Source: Bacillus sp. ZZV12-4809
Lineage (GTDB): Bacteria; Bacillota; Bacilli; Bacillales; Cytobacillaceae
Length of the DNA: 64,000 bases
Reading direction: 5' to 3'
Assembly: GCF_009849585.1 (NCBI RefSeq)
Contig: NZ_VCRN01000012.1
Span: forward strand, 62,001-126,000
The notes beneath the pieces are model-generated. The model had not been told where the DNA came from and searched no databases. It saw only the letters and a list, made by a program, of their open reading frames with translations. This document shows positions 8,838-16,598 of the stretch, piece after piece (position 1 is the stretch's first letter; every line of letters begins with the position of its first letter). The position numbers were made by a program, and so were the translations under genes.

Positions 8838-8846
8838 TGGTATACT
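8838..8846 (+). promoter_or_regulatory. Extended -10 promoter upstream of yhaM
   Basis: TGGTATACT matches the extended -10 form TGnTATAAT with one change. The -35 is weak. Being downstream of the yhaN terminator, it would give yhaM its own transcript with about a 90-nt leader. Confidence 0.5.
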
Positions 8847-8943
8847 AGGTTAATAGAATTGCATGTTTAAAGAGGCTGCAAAAGATTTTTTTATTTCTGT
8901 TGCCCTGTTTAAACAACCTCGTGAAGGGAGCGTCGGCGCGCGT

Positions 8944-9888
8944 ATGTCAAAAGGAATTGTTTATTATGAAGTAGGAGAACAAATCGAACTTTTTCTGCTC
9001 ATTAAAAGTGCAGCTAAAGGGATTGCAAGTAATGGAAAACCATTCTTAACCCTTATCTTCCAGGACCAAAGTGGTGAGATTGAAGCAAAGCTTTGGGATG
9101 TATCTGAAGAAGATGCCAAAAATTACAGTCCTGAAACCATTGTAAAAGTGGCAGGGGATATTTTAAATTATCGTGGACGCAATCAGTTAAGAATCCGCCA
9201 AATACGGCCGGCATCTCCAACTGATCCGGTGAAGCTCGCAGACTTTCTCGAAACAGCACCCTTAAGTACTGATGAAATGATGAGTAAAATCACTCAATAT
9301 ATATTTGAAATGAAAAATCCGAATATCCAAAGGATAACTCGGCACTTATTAAAGAAGCATCAAAAGGATTTTCTTGAATATCCGGCCGCTACCAAGAATC
9401 ATCATGAGTTCGTGTCCGGCCTGGCTTATCATGTTGTATCCATGCTGGATTTGGCTAAAGTGATTTCCGGTTTGTATCCAAGCCTGGATAAGGACCTACT
9501 GTATGCTGGAGTCATCTTGCACGATTTAGGGAAAATAACTGAGCTGTCAGGACCGATATCAACATCCTACACAATAGAAGGAAACTTGCTTGGACATATA
9601 ACCATTATGATCAATGAAATAGGAAAGGCAGCTGAGGAACTGGGAATCAGCGGTGAAGAAATTATGATTCTTCAGCATCTGGTCTTGTCCCATCACGGCA
9701 AAGCAGAATGGGGCAGTCCGAAGCCGCCGTTAATCAAGGAAGCAGAAATTCTACATTATATTGATAATATTGATGCAAAAATGAACATGCTTGATAGAGC
9801 GCTTGAAAGGGTAAAACCGGGAGAATTCTCAGAAAGGGTTTTTGCTCTGGAAAACCGTTCATTTTATAAGCCTAGTTTCCATAAATAA
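8944..9888 (+). CDS. yhaM: 3'-5' exoribonuclease YhaM
   Basis: 314 residues, the same length as I recall for B. subtilis YhaM. The N-terminal part is an OB fold ([21 protein letters not shown]), the C-terminal part an HD domain ([12 protein letters not shown] near residue 160, HDLGKI near 195, [11 protein letters not shown]). It degrades RNA and single-stranded DNA from the 3' end. I chose the ATG at 8944 ([10 protein letters not shown]); an in-frame ATG at 8863 would add 27 residues without a ribosome site. The ribosome site GAAGGGAG is about 13 nt upstream, slightly far. Confidence 0.93.
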   Translation: MSKGIVYYEVGEQIELFLLIKSAAKGIASNGKPFLTLIFQDQSGEIEAKLWDVSEEDAKNYSPETIVKVAGDILNYRGRNQLRIRQIRPASPTDPVKLADFLETAPLSTDEMMSKITQYIFEMKNPNIQRITRHLLKKHQKDFLEYPAATKNHHEFVSGLAYHVVSMLDLAKVISGLYPSLDKDLLYAGVILHDLGKITELSGPISTSYTIEGNLLGHITIMINEIGKAAEELGISGEEIMILQHLVLSHHGKAEWGSPKPPLIKEAEILHYIDNIDAKMNMLDRALERVKPGEFSERVFALENRSFYKPSFHK

Positions 9889-9928
9889 CAAAAGCCATCC
9901 TTCCTTATTGGACAGGATGGCTTTTTTA
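9889..9928 (+). terminator. Terminator after yhaM
   Basis: AAAGCCATCC pairs with GGATGGCTTTTTT across a 14-nt loop. Confidence 0.88.
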
Positions 9929-10040
9929 TTGCAGTATAACGGGCAGTTAAACCACCACTTCAAGACTCAGAGAAATTAGAGGAGGATCAGTGGGGGATAA
10001 AGAACCCCGTTGGTTGAAGTTTCATTTTATTGGCTGTCTA

Positions 10041-10068
10041 TCATATTTTTCCTGGTCCAGCATACATT
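10041..10068 (+). promoter_or_regulatory. Candidate sigma-E promoter of yhaL
   Basis: TCATATT (10041-10047), 13-nt spacer, CATACATT (10061-10068). Both boxes match the mother-cell sigma-E consensus (KMATATT, N13-14, CATAHAHT) at every position. The expected transcript start is about 38 nt before the yhaL ATG. Confidence 0.6.
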
Positions 10069-10113
10069 TTATAGTAATTGGACAACCATTATGAAAAGAA
10101 AGAGGGGAAATTG

Positions 10114-10299
10114 ATGATTCCAATTTGGGTATATTTTGTGGCAGCCGGAATCGTTATAAGCGCATATATGGCGGTAAGGACAGGAAGAGAAGAGAAAAAA
10201 GTGGAGCATGACAGCATTGAACGCGAGGGTGAAATTTACATGAAGCGTCTTGAAAGGGAAAAAGAGGAGAGGAAATCTGCTCAGCAATCAGCAGGCTGA
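10114..10299 (+). CDS. yhaL: Sporulation protein YhaL
   Basis: 61-residue protein with one N-terminal membrane helix (about residues 2-19) and a highly charged C-terminal tail rich in Glu, Lys and Arg. It matches YhaL in size, topology and location between yhaM and prsA. The ATG at 10114 follows GAGGGGAAATTG; an upstream in-frame ATG lacks a ribosome site. A perfect-looking sigma-E promoter lies upstream, supporting a sporulation role. Molecular function is unknown. Confidence 0.8.
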   Translation: MIPIWVYFVAAGIVISAYMAVRTGREEKKVEHDSIEREGEIYMKRLEREKEERKSAQQSAG

Positions 10300-10320
10300 T
10301 GATTTTATAGCACATTAAAA

Positions 10321-10348
10321 TGGGGCTCCAGCATAGAGCCCCGTTTTA
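10321..10348. terminator. Terminator between yhaL and prsA
   Basis: GGGGCTC and GAGCCCC pair around a 7-nt loop, followed by GTTTTAT. It may serve both converging genes, though the T-run favours the plus strand. Confidence 0.75.
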
Positions 10349-10350
10349 TA

Positions 10351-11241
10351 TTATTTTTCTTCAGTTCCAGCTTCACCTTCAGCTTCAGGCTTATCAAGAA
10401 CTCCCTTAAGTTCCTTATCTTTAATATCTACATCGGCAGCCTCTAGTTCACGATCCATTGCCTGCTGTATTTTCTCGCCATCAAGCTTGGAGACTTTCAC
10501 TTGATATTCCATTTCCTTTTTCATTTCATCAAATGACTTTTTCTCTTTTTTCTCAGTTACTTGAATGATATGGAAACCATGTTCTGATTTTACAGGAGCG
10601 CTGATTTCATTCACATCTAGAGCATAAGCTGCCTCTTCAAATTCAGGAACCATATTACCTGGTCCGAACCAGCCTAAATCTCCGCCATTTGCAGCAGACC
10701 CAGGGTCTTTAGAATATTCCTTGGCCAGATCTTCAAACTTTCCGCCTTCATCGAGCTTTTTCTTTACTTCTTTCGCCGTTTTTTCATCCTCTACCAGGAT
10801 GTGGCGTGCTTTAATTTCCGGCTTGTAGTTATCGTAGTATTCTTTTACTTCTTTTTCCGTTACCTTAATATCTTTAATGGCTGCTTTTTCCTGAAGCAGG
10901 CCTGTTTTGAAGGTTTCCCTTAAATCTTCTTCATCCTTATAGCCATATTGCATAAGCGCCATCTCAAAGTTAGCGCCAAGCTGCTGTTTTAGTTCATCAA
11001 TTTTTTCGTTAAGTTCCTTGTCTGTTACTTTGTATTTATCAGAAAGAACTTTTTCATAAATGAGCTCCTGTAGCGCCTGTTCGCCGTATTTTTCCTTCAT
11101 TGCTTCATAAAGCTCGTCCTTCGTAATGTTTCCGCTCTTTGTTTCAACAACCACATCTCCTGATTCGCCGCCGGTGCTGCTGCATGCGCTTAATCCAATT
11201 ACTCCGGCTGCAATGGAGAGCGATAGCATCCATTTCTTCAT
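10351..11241 (-). CDS. prsA: Foldase lipoprotein PrsA (peptidyl-prolyl isomerase)
   Basis: 296-residue lipoprotein that folds secreted proteins outside the membrane. A signal peptide ends in lipobox LSAC (Cys about residue 20). An N-terminal helical chaperone region is followed by a parvulin domain at about 130-225 ([35 protein letters not shown]) and an acidic C-terminal tail. I chose the ATG at 11241 because AGGAGTG lies just upstream; an in-frame start 9 codons earlier gives a poorer signal peptide. Together with EcsAB and the signal peptidase it forms the secretion theme of the window. Confidence 0.95.
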   Translation of the reverse strand: MKKWMLSLSIAAGVIGLSACSSTGGESGDVVVETKSGNITKDELYEAMKEKYGEQALQELIYEKVLSDKYKVTDKELNEKIDELKQQLGANFEMALMQYGYKDEEDLRETFKTGLLQEKAAIKDIKVTEKEVKEYYDNYKPEIKARHILVEDEKTAKEVKKKLDEGGKFEDLAKEYSKDPGSAANGGDLGWFGPGNMVPEFEEAAYALDVNEISAPVKSEHGFHIIQVTEKKEKKSFDEMKKEMEYQVKVSKLDGEKIQQAMDRELEAADVDIKDKELKGVLDKPEAEGEAGTEEK

Positions 11242-11365
11242 GTTGAACACTCCTAAATTAATTTTCAATTCTGCTCTGATGAGCTGGAATGCAGTCTTCT
11301 GCTGAATTTTTAAACTTTTAAAACCAGCATTTGCCTACACAGTACCTTTAATTATCACATTTTCT

Positions 11366-11393
11366 ACTATACCATAAATGAAAAAAATAACAA
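11366..11393 (-). promoter_or_regulatory. Sigma-A promoter of prsA
   Basis: On the minus strand: TTGTTA (11393-11388), 16-nt spacer ending TGG, TATAGT (11371-11366). The TGG gives an extended -10. The leader would be about 118 nt. Confidence 0.6.
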
Positions 11394-11611
11394 AAGAAGA
11401 AAGTAATGCTTGGTCCATAAACCAGTGTTTTTTAAAAAATTTGGGTATCCGCCCATCCCATTCAGGACAATTGTACATATGATACATGGAACCCTCTGAT
11501 GAGAGGTTTCAATCAGCCTAAAAAAAGTTTGGATAGCCGGGATACTAGCCTATCCGACGACAAAGGCAAATGAATAGGATATGGTAGCAGCCTGAAGGGG
11601 AGGTGTTATCC

Positions 11612-11695
11612 ATGGGTGCAGGATACGGCGGAGGTTTCGCGTTAATCGTTGTATTGTTTATCTTGTTGATAATTGTAGGCGCAGCTTGGCTGTAA
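11612..11695 (+). CDS. YjcZ-family sporulation microprotein (copy 1)
   Basis: 27-residue peptide beginning MGAGYGGGFAL and ending IIVGAAWL: a glycine/tyrosine head and one hydrophobic helix. This is the YjcZ/SscA-like pattern of spore-associated microproteins. GGGGAGGTG lies 8 nt before the ATG. A paralogue follows 64 nt later. CATATGATA at 11470-11478 resembles a sigma-K -10 (CATANNNTA), but I could not find a convincing -35. Confidence 0.85.
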   Translation: MGAGYGGGFALIVVLFILLIIVGAAWL

Positions 11696-11701
11696 GCCTA
11701 G

Positions 11702-11739
11702 TTTGGGCATAGAGTCCGTCTGCTGGGCTCTGTGCCGCA
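11702..11739 (+). promoter_or_regulatory. Intercistronic hairpin between the two YjcZ-family genes
   Basis: GGCATAGAG and CTCTGTGCC can pair (one G-U) without a following T-run. It may be an mRNA-processing or stability element, and it does not look like a terminator. Confidence 0.4.
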
Positions 11740-11759
11740 AATCGAAAGGAGGATTCTAA

Positions 11760-11852
11760 ATGTCCGGAGGAAGCGGATACGGCGGAGGTTTTGCGCTAAT
11801 TGTCGTATTATTCATTTTGCTGATCATCATAGGAGCATCTTGGCTTTACTAA
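11760..11852 (+). CDS. YjcZ-family sporulation microprotein (copy 2)
   Basis: 30-residue paralogue of the preceding gene, beginning MSGGSGYGGGFAL and ending IIIGASWLY. GAAAGGAGG lies 7 nt before the ATG. The hydrophobic helix is nearly identical to copy 1, so the pair is a recent or constrained tandem duplication. A strong terminator follows. Confidence 0.87.
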   Translation: MSGGSGYGGGFALIVVLFILLIIIGASWLY

Positions 11853-11874
11853 GATAAAAACCTTCACAATATAT

Positions 11875-11904
11875 AAAAAGCGGCGGAAAATTTCCGCCGC
11901 TTTT
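11875..11904. terminator. Terminator after the YjcZ-family pair
   Basis: Near-continuous inverted repeat AGCGGCGGAAA/TTTCCGCCGCTTTT, with A-run and T-run on the two sides, so it could also serve the minus-strand gene ending at 11932. Confidence 0.85.
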
Positions 11905-11931
11905 GCTCATGGTAAGAGCGCTCAGGATAAC

Positions 11932-12111
11932 CTAAGCATACAAGATTTCTACAAATGAAGAGATTAGCAATATGGTGATAAGAATGTTAATGGTTCTGAA
12001 TACTTTGGGCTGCCGTTCCTCAGGAATCTCTTTTTGGAGACAAAGCGAATTTGTCATCTTGTTGATATAAAATAAAATAAAAACGGCAAAAATAATAAAG
12101 ATGGAGATCAT
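11932..12111 (-). CDS. Small membrane protein, unknown function
   Basis: 59-residue protein starting MISIFIIFAVFILFYINK and ending SFVEILYA. It has two hydrophobic helices separated by a charged loop containing KEIPEERQP. AAGGAGGGAATC precedes the ATG at a good distance. I do not recognise the family. The strong ribosome site, two clean helices and a terminator on the 3' side support a real gene. Confidence 0.65.
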   Translation of the reverse strand: MISIFIIFAVFILFYINKMTNSLCLQKEIPEERQPKVFRTINILITILLISSFVEILYA

Positions 12112-12225
12112 CCAAGATTCCCTCCTTGGGCAGTCATATGTTTACTCTAACTTGTTTTGTCTGTTATTTACAATAACAAAATTCACACAAAAAAGATAGT
12201 ATTTAAGATTGCCTGTCCGGCAAGT

Positions 12226-12252
12226 AAAAGGTATCCTTTGCCAGGATACCCG
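12226..12252 (-). terminator. Terminator after the DUF3267 gene
   Basis: GGTATCC (12230-12236) pairs with GGATACC (12244-12250); on the minus strand it is followed by TTTTACTT. Confidence 0.65.
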
Positions 12253-12261
12253 GAATTTTTG

Positions 12262-12810
12262 CTAATGGTTTGAACGAAGTAAAATCTCAAATCCATCTTC
12301 ATTTTCTTCCACATAAGAGTGATTTGGAGCATTAAGCACGTTTTTGGCGCAGATCATGTCAGAAAAAGACAGGCCTGCATGGAAAGCAAACAGGATGACA
12401 ATATAATGTACATAATGAGGAAAAACAAAGCAAGCAGTCAGAAGCAGACTGTTTATTATGAACATAGGGGCCAGAGTGGCAGTAAGGAAAAGCCGTTTTG
12501 AAATTGGCTCCGTTATTCTAATATATATAATGGGCATAAAGCCATATTTAATGATCAGCTGTTTTTTAACGATAACACCTAGGTGTGCAATCGGGAGAAA
12601 GTGAAACAGCTTATGAACTGGATACATCAGCCATAATCCCGCTGCAAAGAAAATGAAATGATTATCGTAAAAGGAACCTGGCATAAACACATATGTTGCT
12701 GGAACATATGTAAATATGAAAGTAGCCAGCATAGTTAAGGAAGACAAAATAAAAAGTCTCTGTGATCCATATTGCTTGGTGAAGTTAATCGTCTTCCAGC
12801 AATTCATCAT
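12262..12810 (-). CDS. DUF3267-like multi-pass membrane protein
   Basis: 182-residue membrane protein with about four hydrophobic helices and the segment MYPVHKLFHFLPIAHLG, reminiscent of the metal-binding HK.xH region of DUF3267 (putative zincin-like) proteins. The start ATG (12810, followed by a second ATG) lies 6 nt after GGAGGTATTTT. An in-frame start 15 codons earlier would run through this ribosome site. It sits between prsA and scoC. Function unknown; the protease idea is only inference. Confidence 0.7.
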   Translation of the reverse strand: MMNCWKTINFTKQYGSQRLFILSSLTMLATFIFTYVPATYVFMPGSFYDNHFIFFAAGLWLMYPVHKLFHFLPIAHLGVIVKKQLIIKYGFMPIIYIRITEPISKRLFLTATLAPMFIINSLLLTACFVFPHYVHYIVILFAFHAGLSFSDMICAKNVLNAPNHSYVEENEDGFEILLRSNH

Positions 12811-12975
12811 AAAAATACCTCCACAAGGAGTAAAATAGTATTCTTTCAAACTCACTTATGATACTTTACGATGAATATATAAAAAAATCAATAGGGAAAA
12901 CAAGCAGATTTTGTCGGAAAAACCCTTTATTAAAATGAAACTTATGTGAAATGGTGAGCAACTATTTTTATAAAT

Positions 12976-13004
12976 ACAAAGCGAATGCATGCGATTCGCT
13001 TTGT
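12976..13004 (-). terminator. Terminator-like hairpin after scoC
   Basis: ACAAAGCGAAT and ATTCGCTTTGT pair over 11 bp around a 7-nt loop. On the minus strand it is followed by ATTTATAAAAATAG, a weak T-tract. Confidence 0.65.
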
Positions 13005-13040
13005 AAGGGTTTACATTATATTGGGAGGAACTTTCTTTAT

Positions 13041-13616
13041 TTATACAAGTTCCTTTTCAGCTGCTTGTTTTTTCTTTAATTTTCCCTCGTCTTCATCAAA
13101 TTGGCTCTCAAGGTTTGCAAAGGACTTTTCAAAGATCTCCATGAAATCGTCACCATAGATATTGCGGACGATCGCCATAATTTCAATAATGTCAGGAAAT
13201 TTCCCATAAAGCTCTCTTAGTGGCATTGCACCAGAGAACACAGCGTTTTTCTCCGGTGAATAGGTTTCCATTAGACTTAATAATACCTTTTCGCCATCCT
13301 CAGTCAATTTAATATAAGTATTTCTTTTATCGCTTTCTTTCTTAGAAAATTGGAGAAAACCCCGTTCTTCAAGCTTCTTGGAGAAATTGAATGCAGTAGA
13401 AACATGCATTACACCAAACTTGGCAACATCGGAAATCGATGCTCCGTTCAAATGGTAGGCAATCCATAAAATATGATGTTCATTAATATTTAAATCGTAG
13501 GGTTTTATCCATTGCTGCCAATCTTTTTCTATAGACTTCCACAGGGCTTTACTCAGCTGTGCCACTCTCTGGCTGAAAATCATTGCTTCCTTTATAGAAA
13601 TTGCTTTATCCGACAT
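13041..13616 (-). CDS. scoC: MarR-family transition-state regulator ScoC (Hpr)
   Basis: 191-residue DNA-binding repressor that in Bacillus holds down extracellular protease and sporulation genes. The winged-helix domain spans about residues 25-135 ([19 protein letters not shown] recognition helix; [17 protein letters not shown] wing). A Lys/Glu-rich tail follows. Sequence and place between prsA and yhaH/trpP match Hpr. The minus-strand ATG is preceded by AGGTGAAC. Its own operator sites were not identified. Confidence 0.95.
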   Translation of the reverse strand: MSDKAISIKEAMIFSQRVAQLSKALWKSIEKDWQQWIKPYDLNINEHHILWIAYHLNGASISDVAKFGVMHVSTAFNFSKKLEERGFLQFSKKESDKRNTYIKLTEDGEKVLLSLMETYSPEKNAVFSGAMPLRELYGKFPDIIEIMAIVRNIYGDDFMEIFEKSFANLESQFDEDEGKLKKKQAAEKELV

Positions 13617-13859
13617 TCAAAAGTTCACCTACTTTGTAAAATTAATTATTTCTGGCTATAAAGCCGGAAGTTCATTTTATGTTTATAGTATCATTATGCC
13701 AATAAAACAAAAATTAATAAAGATATAAATTTACAAAATTTTTAGAAATATAATTAAATATTCCTGTAAAAGGCTTAAGGTCAAGGCATAATAGCCAATA
13801 TAAAGTTTTAAAAAAATTTGAAGCATTTTAATAATATATTAGTTTTCGTCCAAAAATAA

Positions 13860-13896
13860 AAAAATCCTCCTTTTTAACTAAAGAAAAAGAAGGAAT
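13860..13896 (-). terminator. Terminator after yhaH
   Basis: On the minus strand, CCTTCTTTTT pairs imperfectly with AAAAAGGAGG and is followed by ATTTTTTTATT. Confidence 0.65.
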
Positions 13897-13905
13897 GTTT
13901 ATTTG

Positions 13906-14259
13906 CTATTTATTTATATTTGTTTCAAGTTCGTGCAGAGCTGCTTCAATTTCCTGCAATTCCCGCTGCAGTCTGTGCTGATGGGGAAGAATTTCGTTTT
14001 TCCAATTACTGATTGAATATTTAATGTCATTTGAGAATGCTTTAAAGGCTGTTTTGCCTTCCTTTGAAGCAAATGAAGCCGACTCCTTTATTGCCATCAA
14101 TTCGGATTTTAATTCTAAAAGCTGCTCTTTCAGAAGGATTGTGTTTTCTTTTAACTGCTGTCTGGTATCCCTTCCTGAAGCAGGTGCAGTTAATAGGGTG
14201 GATATGCCGGCTGCAGCGCTTCCAGCTAATAGTCCAAGCAATAATGATTTGGCTTTCAT
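13906..14259 (-). CDS. yhaH: YtxH-domain protein YhaH
   Basis: 117-residue protein with an N-terminal membrane helix (SLLLGLLAGSAAAGISTLL) followed by the YtxH-type APxSGxxTR motif (APASGRDTRQQL) and a coiled-coil tail. YtxH proteins are general-stress-associated in Bacillus. The ATG at 14259 sits 6 nt after AGAGGTG; upstream in-frame GTG/ATG codons overlap this ribosome site. Position between scoC and trpP matches yhaH. Confidence 0.82.
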   Translation of the reverse strand: MKAKSLLLGLLAGSAAAGISTLLTAPASGRDTRQQLKENTILLKEQLLELKSELMAIKESASFASKEGKTAFKAFSNDIKYSISNWKNEILPHQHRLQRELQEIEAALHELETNINK

Positions 14260-14448
14260 TACCATCACCTCTAAGTCTTATTTATATGTCTATTTTACTA
14301 CAATATTCGTTTTTCTAAAGCTGAAAATGAAAAGTGCTCTTCCCATATCTATATCACAAAACATGTAAGGGTAAACCATATCCTCATAGCTCCTGGCATA
14401 CAGGCATACAATTCAGTAGAGGTATATGTTGCGAAAGGGGGAGGCAGG

Positions 14449-14637
14449 TTGTCCGGAGCGGCGGCTGGAATATTTGCATTAAGTGTGGTGCTGTTTTTAG
14501 GAGGTATTCATTTTTTCCTTTCTATAAAGAAACCCGGAGTCTATCCTCCGAAATATGTTCTGAAAAAAAGGGCAGCTGCTTTTGCAGCAGGAGGGGCGCT
14601 TTTGTTCCTGCTCGGTCTGATTGTCGGCAGTTTCTGA
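14449..14637 (+). CDS. Small two-helix membrane protein, unknown function
   Basis: 62-residue protein translated from TTG, four nt after GAAAGGGGGAGG. It has helices at about residues 4-24 and 44-62, joined by a basic loop (KKPGVYPPKYVLKKR). The start choice rests on the strong ribosome site. A terminator follows directly. I do not recognise the family. Confidence 0.65.
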   Translation: MSGAAAGIFALSVVLFLGGIHFFLSIKKPGVYPPKYVLKKRAAAFAAGGALLFLLGLIVGSF

Positions 14638-14650
14638 ATAGTTTCCACAT

Positions 14651-14680
14651 AAAAAGCCCGCTTATAAGCGGGCTTTTGTC
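14651..14680. terminator. Bidirectional terminator between the 62-aa gene and trpP
   Basis: AAAAAGCCCGC and GCGGGCTTTT pair around TTATAA, with A- and T-runs on the two sides. Confidence 0.88.
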
Positions 14681-14684
14681 TAAT

Positions 14685-15212
14685 TTAATGGCTGATTGTC
14701 TGTTGAGTCAGCTTGGTTCTATTTGCAATTGATTGTGCTACAGGATACAGGATAACCATTGCTGCCGTGTTAACTGCAGCTGCAGGAAGTACAACTGCTG
14801 CAAATAAAGCTGTAAAAGGTCCTGGCAATCCGACAATTAAGTAAGCTGAAGTTAAGAATACAATTCCGGATACGATTGTTCCTGCGGCTGTTAAGACAGC
14901 TGCACTGACGATATTCTTCCTGAATTTCTTTAAGATCAGAAAAAAGGCGAAAAAGGTAAATGCAGTAACAGGCTTATCTATGATATTCGGGATTAATCCT
15001 CCGGGAAATGTGGTGGTTAATCCAGAAATCAGGCCAGTAACTAATCCTAAAAGCAAAACGCTCTTGGTATCTGGAAAAAGCATGATGCCTAAAAACATCA
15101 TGGTAAGCATCATGTCGGGCTTCATTCCGAGAAAGAACCCCGGAACAACGGCATGAAGTACTGCGCCCATCCCAACCAATAGGGATAAGGCAACTAAATT
15201 TTTTGTATTCAA
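14685..15212 (-). CDS. trpP: Tryptophan transporter TrpP
   Basis: 175-residue membrane protein with about five helices, matching TrpP (YhaG), the TRAP-controlled tryptophan importer of Bacillus. The motif FPGGLIPNIIDKPVTAF lies near residues 68-84. I chose TTG (15210-15212), 8 nt after GGAGAG. An overlapping ATG at 15219 opens a different frame and is not the gene. A 5-nt-periodic GAG/UAG array covers the ribosome site, so translation should be blocked by tryptophan-bound TRAP. The TRAP gene (mtrB) is not in this window. Confidence 0.92.
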   Translation of the reverse strand: MNTKNLVALSLLVGMGAVLHAVVPGFFLGMKPDMMLTMMFLGIMLFPDTKSVLLLGLVTGLISGLTTTFPGGLIPNIIDKPVTAFTFFAFFLILKKFRKNIVSAAVLTAAGTIVSGIVFLTSAYLIVGLPGPFTALFAAVVLPAAAVNTAAMVILYPVAQSIANRTKLTQQTISH

Positions 15213-15273
15213 TTCTCATCTCTCCTCTGCTATTCTCTGACTAAGCTCTGTCCGTCTCTCCTGCAGTGCACTC
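15213..15273 (-). promoter_or_regulatory. TRAP-binding site overlapping the trpP ribosome site
   Basis: On the minus strand, (G/U)AG triplets fall at 15258-15256, 15248-15246, 15243-15241, 15237-15235, 15232-15230, 15227-15225, 15222-15220 and 15217-15215, nearly all at exact 5-nt steps; one slot (about 15253-15251) reads GGA. Another GAG is at 15273-15271. The last triplets lie in the Shine-Dalgarno region and next to the TTG start. This matches the known TRAP site design for trpP in B. subtilis. Confidence 0.88.
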
Positions 15274-15300
15274 GTTGCCTGCAGCGAAAAACTTTAACCT

Positions 15301-15329
15301 ATTATAACATATATTATTTGAATTCAAAG
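15301..15329 (-). promoter_or_regulatory. Promoter of trpP
   Basis: On the minus strand TGTTATAAT gives a perfect -10 (TATAAT, 15306-15301) with the extended TGn. The -35 (CTTTGA, 15329-15324, 17-nt spacer) is weak. The leader is about 80 nt and contains the TRAP array. Confidence 0.65.
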
Positions 15330-15342
15330 GTGTTAAATTTTT

Positions 15343-16425
15343 TTAATTTTTATCTTTAAAAGCTTTCATAAATGCAGCCAGCTTTTCAACATGATGCTCA
15401 GGTACAGCATTATAAATAGATGCCCGGCATCCTCCGATAGAACGGTGACCCCCAAGCCCTACAAATCCTGCTTCTTTTGCCTGTTTCAGGAATTCCCTTG
15501 AGAGTTCCTCGCTGTGAAGGTTAAAAGTGACATTCATATGGGACCTGCTGCTTTTATGGGCATGCCCTATGTAAAAACCTTCACTATCATCAATAATCTC
15601 ATAAAGCATTCCAGACTTCTTCTCATTGGACATTTCAATCTGCTGAAGGCCACCGATCTGTTCTGCCCATTGGAGTACCAGCGACAGCAAATAGATTGAG
15701 AGAGTAGGAGGGGTATTATATAAAGAGTTATTATTGGAAAAAGTATTGTAATTCAGCATAACAGGGAGCGAGTCCGATGATCTTTTTAATAGTTCTTTTC
15801 TAATAATGACGACTGTTACACCGGAAGGGCCAAGGTTTTTCTGGGCTCCGGCATAAATTAGATCAAATTGCTCAATATTCAATGGACGGCTTAGAATATC
15901 GCTGGACATATCTGCTACTAGCGGTATTTTATTATTTGAAGGAAAGCTTTTCCATTGTGTGCCGTATATTGTATTGTTGCTGGTAATATGAAGATAGGCA
16001 GCATTGTCCGGAATATCTTCTTGACTGTATTCAGGGATAAAGCTGTATTTATGATCCTTGCTGGAGGCAGCAATGACGGTTTCGCCAATTTTATCTGCTT
16101 CTTTTAAAGCTTTCTCCGACCAGGAACCGCTAAGGACATAATGGGCAGCCTGGTCTTTTCCCAGCAGGTTCATAGGCACCATGGAAAACTGGAGACTTGC
16201 CCCGCCCTGGATAAAGAGCACCTCATAATCATCCGGAATGGCCAGTAATTTTCTTAAACTTGAAATTGCCTGATCATGTACTTCCTGATATTCCTTGCTT
16301 CTATGGCTCAGCTCCATTATGCCCATTCCAGTATTTGCGAAGTTCAGTAAACTCTTTTCCGCTTCTTTTAATACCTCTTCCGGCAGGGCAGCGGGACCTG
16401 CATTAAAATTTAGAGCACGGTACAT
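15343..16425 (-). CDS. serC: Phosphoserine aminotransferase SerC
   Basis: 360-residue PLP enzyme converting 3-phosphohydroxypyruvate and glutamate to phosphoserine in serine synthesis (also used in pyridoxine synthesis in some bacteria). Starts MYRALNFNAGPAALP, the family N-terminus; the PLP lysine is in YAGAQKNLGPSG (about 196); GGHRSIGGCRASIYNA near the C-terminus is the family signature. GGAGGGAG precedes the ATG. Position between trpP and hit is as in B. subtilis. Confidence 0.96.
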   Translation of the reverse strand: MYRALNFNAGPAALPEEVLKEAEKSLLNFANTGMGIMELSHRSKEYQEVHDQAISSLRKLLAIPDDYEVLFIQGGASLQFSMVPMNLLGKDQAAHYVLSGSWSEKALKEADKIGETVIAASSKDHKYSFIPEYSQEDIPDNAAYLHITSNNTIYGTQWKSFPSNNKIPLVADMSSDILSRPLNIEQFDLIYAGAQKNLGPSGVTVVIIRKELLKRSSDSLPVMLNYNTFSNNNSLYNTPPTLSIYLLSLVLQWAEQIGGLQQIEMSNEKKSGMLYEIIDDSEGFYIGHAHKSSRSHMNVTFNLHSEELSREFLKQAKEAGFVGLGGHRSIGGCRASIYNAVPEHHVEKLAAFMKAFKDKN

Positions 16426-16562
16426 TTTTCTCCCTCCAAATAAATAATCAATTTACTATAACGCTGTGAAGAAATAAAGATAGTTAATATGTTAACAAAA
16501 TTTATTGATTTGTACAGAGAAAAAAATGAACATTTTGAAAAATTTGAGATGATGAGGCAAAT

Positions 16563-16592
16563 AAAAATTCCCCCTGCAGAAACAGGAGGAAC
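16563..16592 (-). terminator. Terminator after hit
   Basis: On the minus strand TTCCTCCTG pairs with CAGGGGGAA (one G-U) and is followed by TTTTTAT. Confidence 0.75.
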
Positions 16593-16598
16593 AATAGG

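Noticed and set aside
8863-8943. 27-residue N-terminal extension of YhaM
   Set aside because: No ribosome site before the ATG at 8863; the ATG at 8944 gives the family's 314-residue length.
14024-14368. Plus-strand open frames of 84 and 114 codons opposite yhaH
   Set aside because: They are antisense shadows of the YtxH-domain gene, which has the ribosome site and family motifs.
14974-15219. Open frame starting at the ATG of 15219 on the minus strand
   Set aside because: It is out of frame with trpP; the TrpP frame starts at TTG 15212 and encodes the recognisable transporter.
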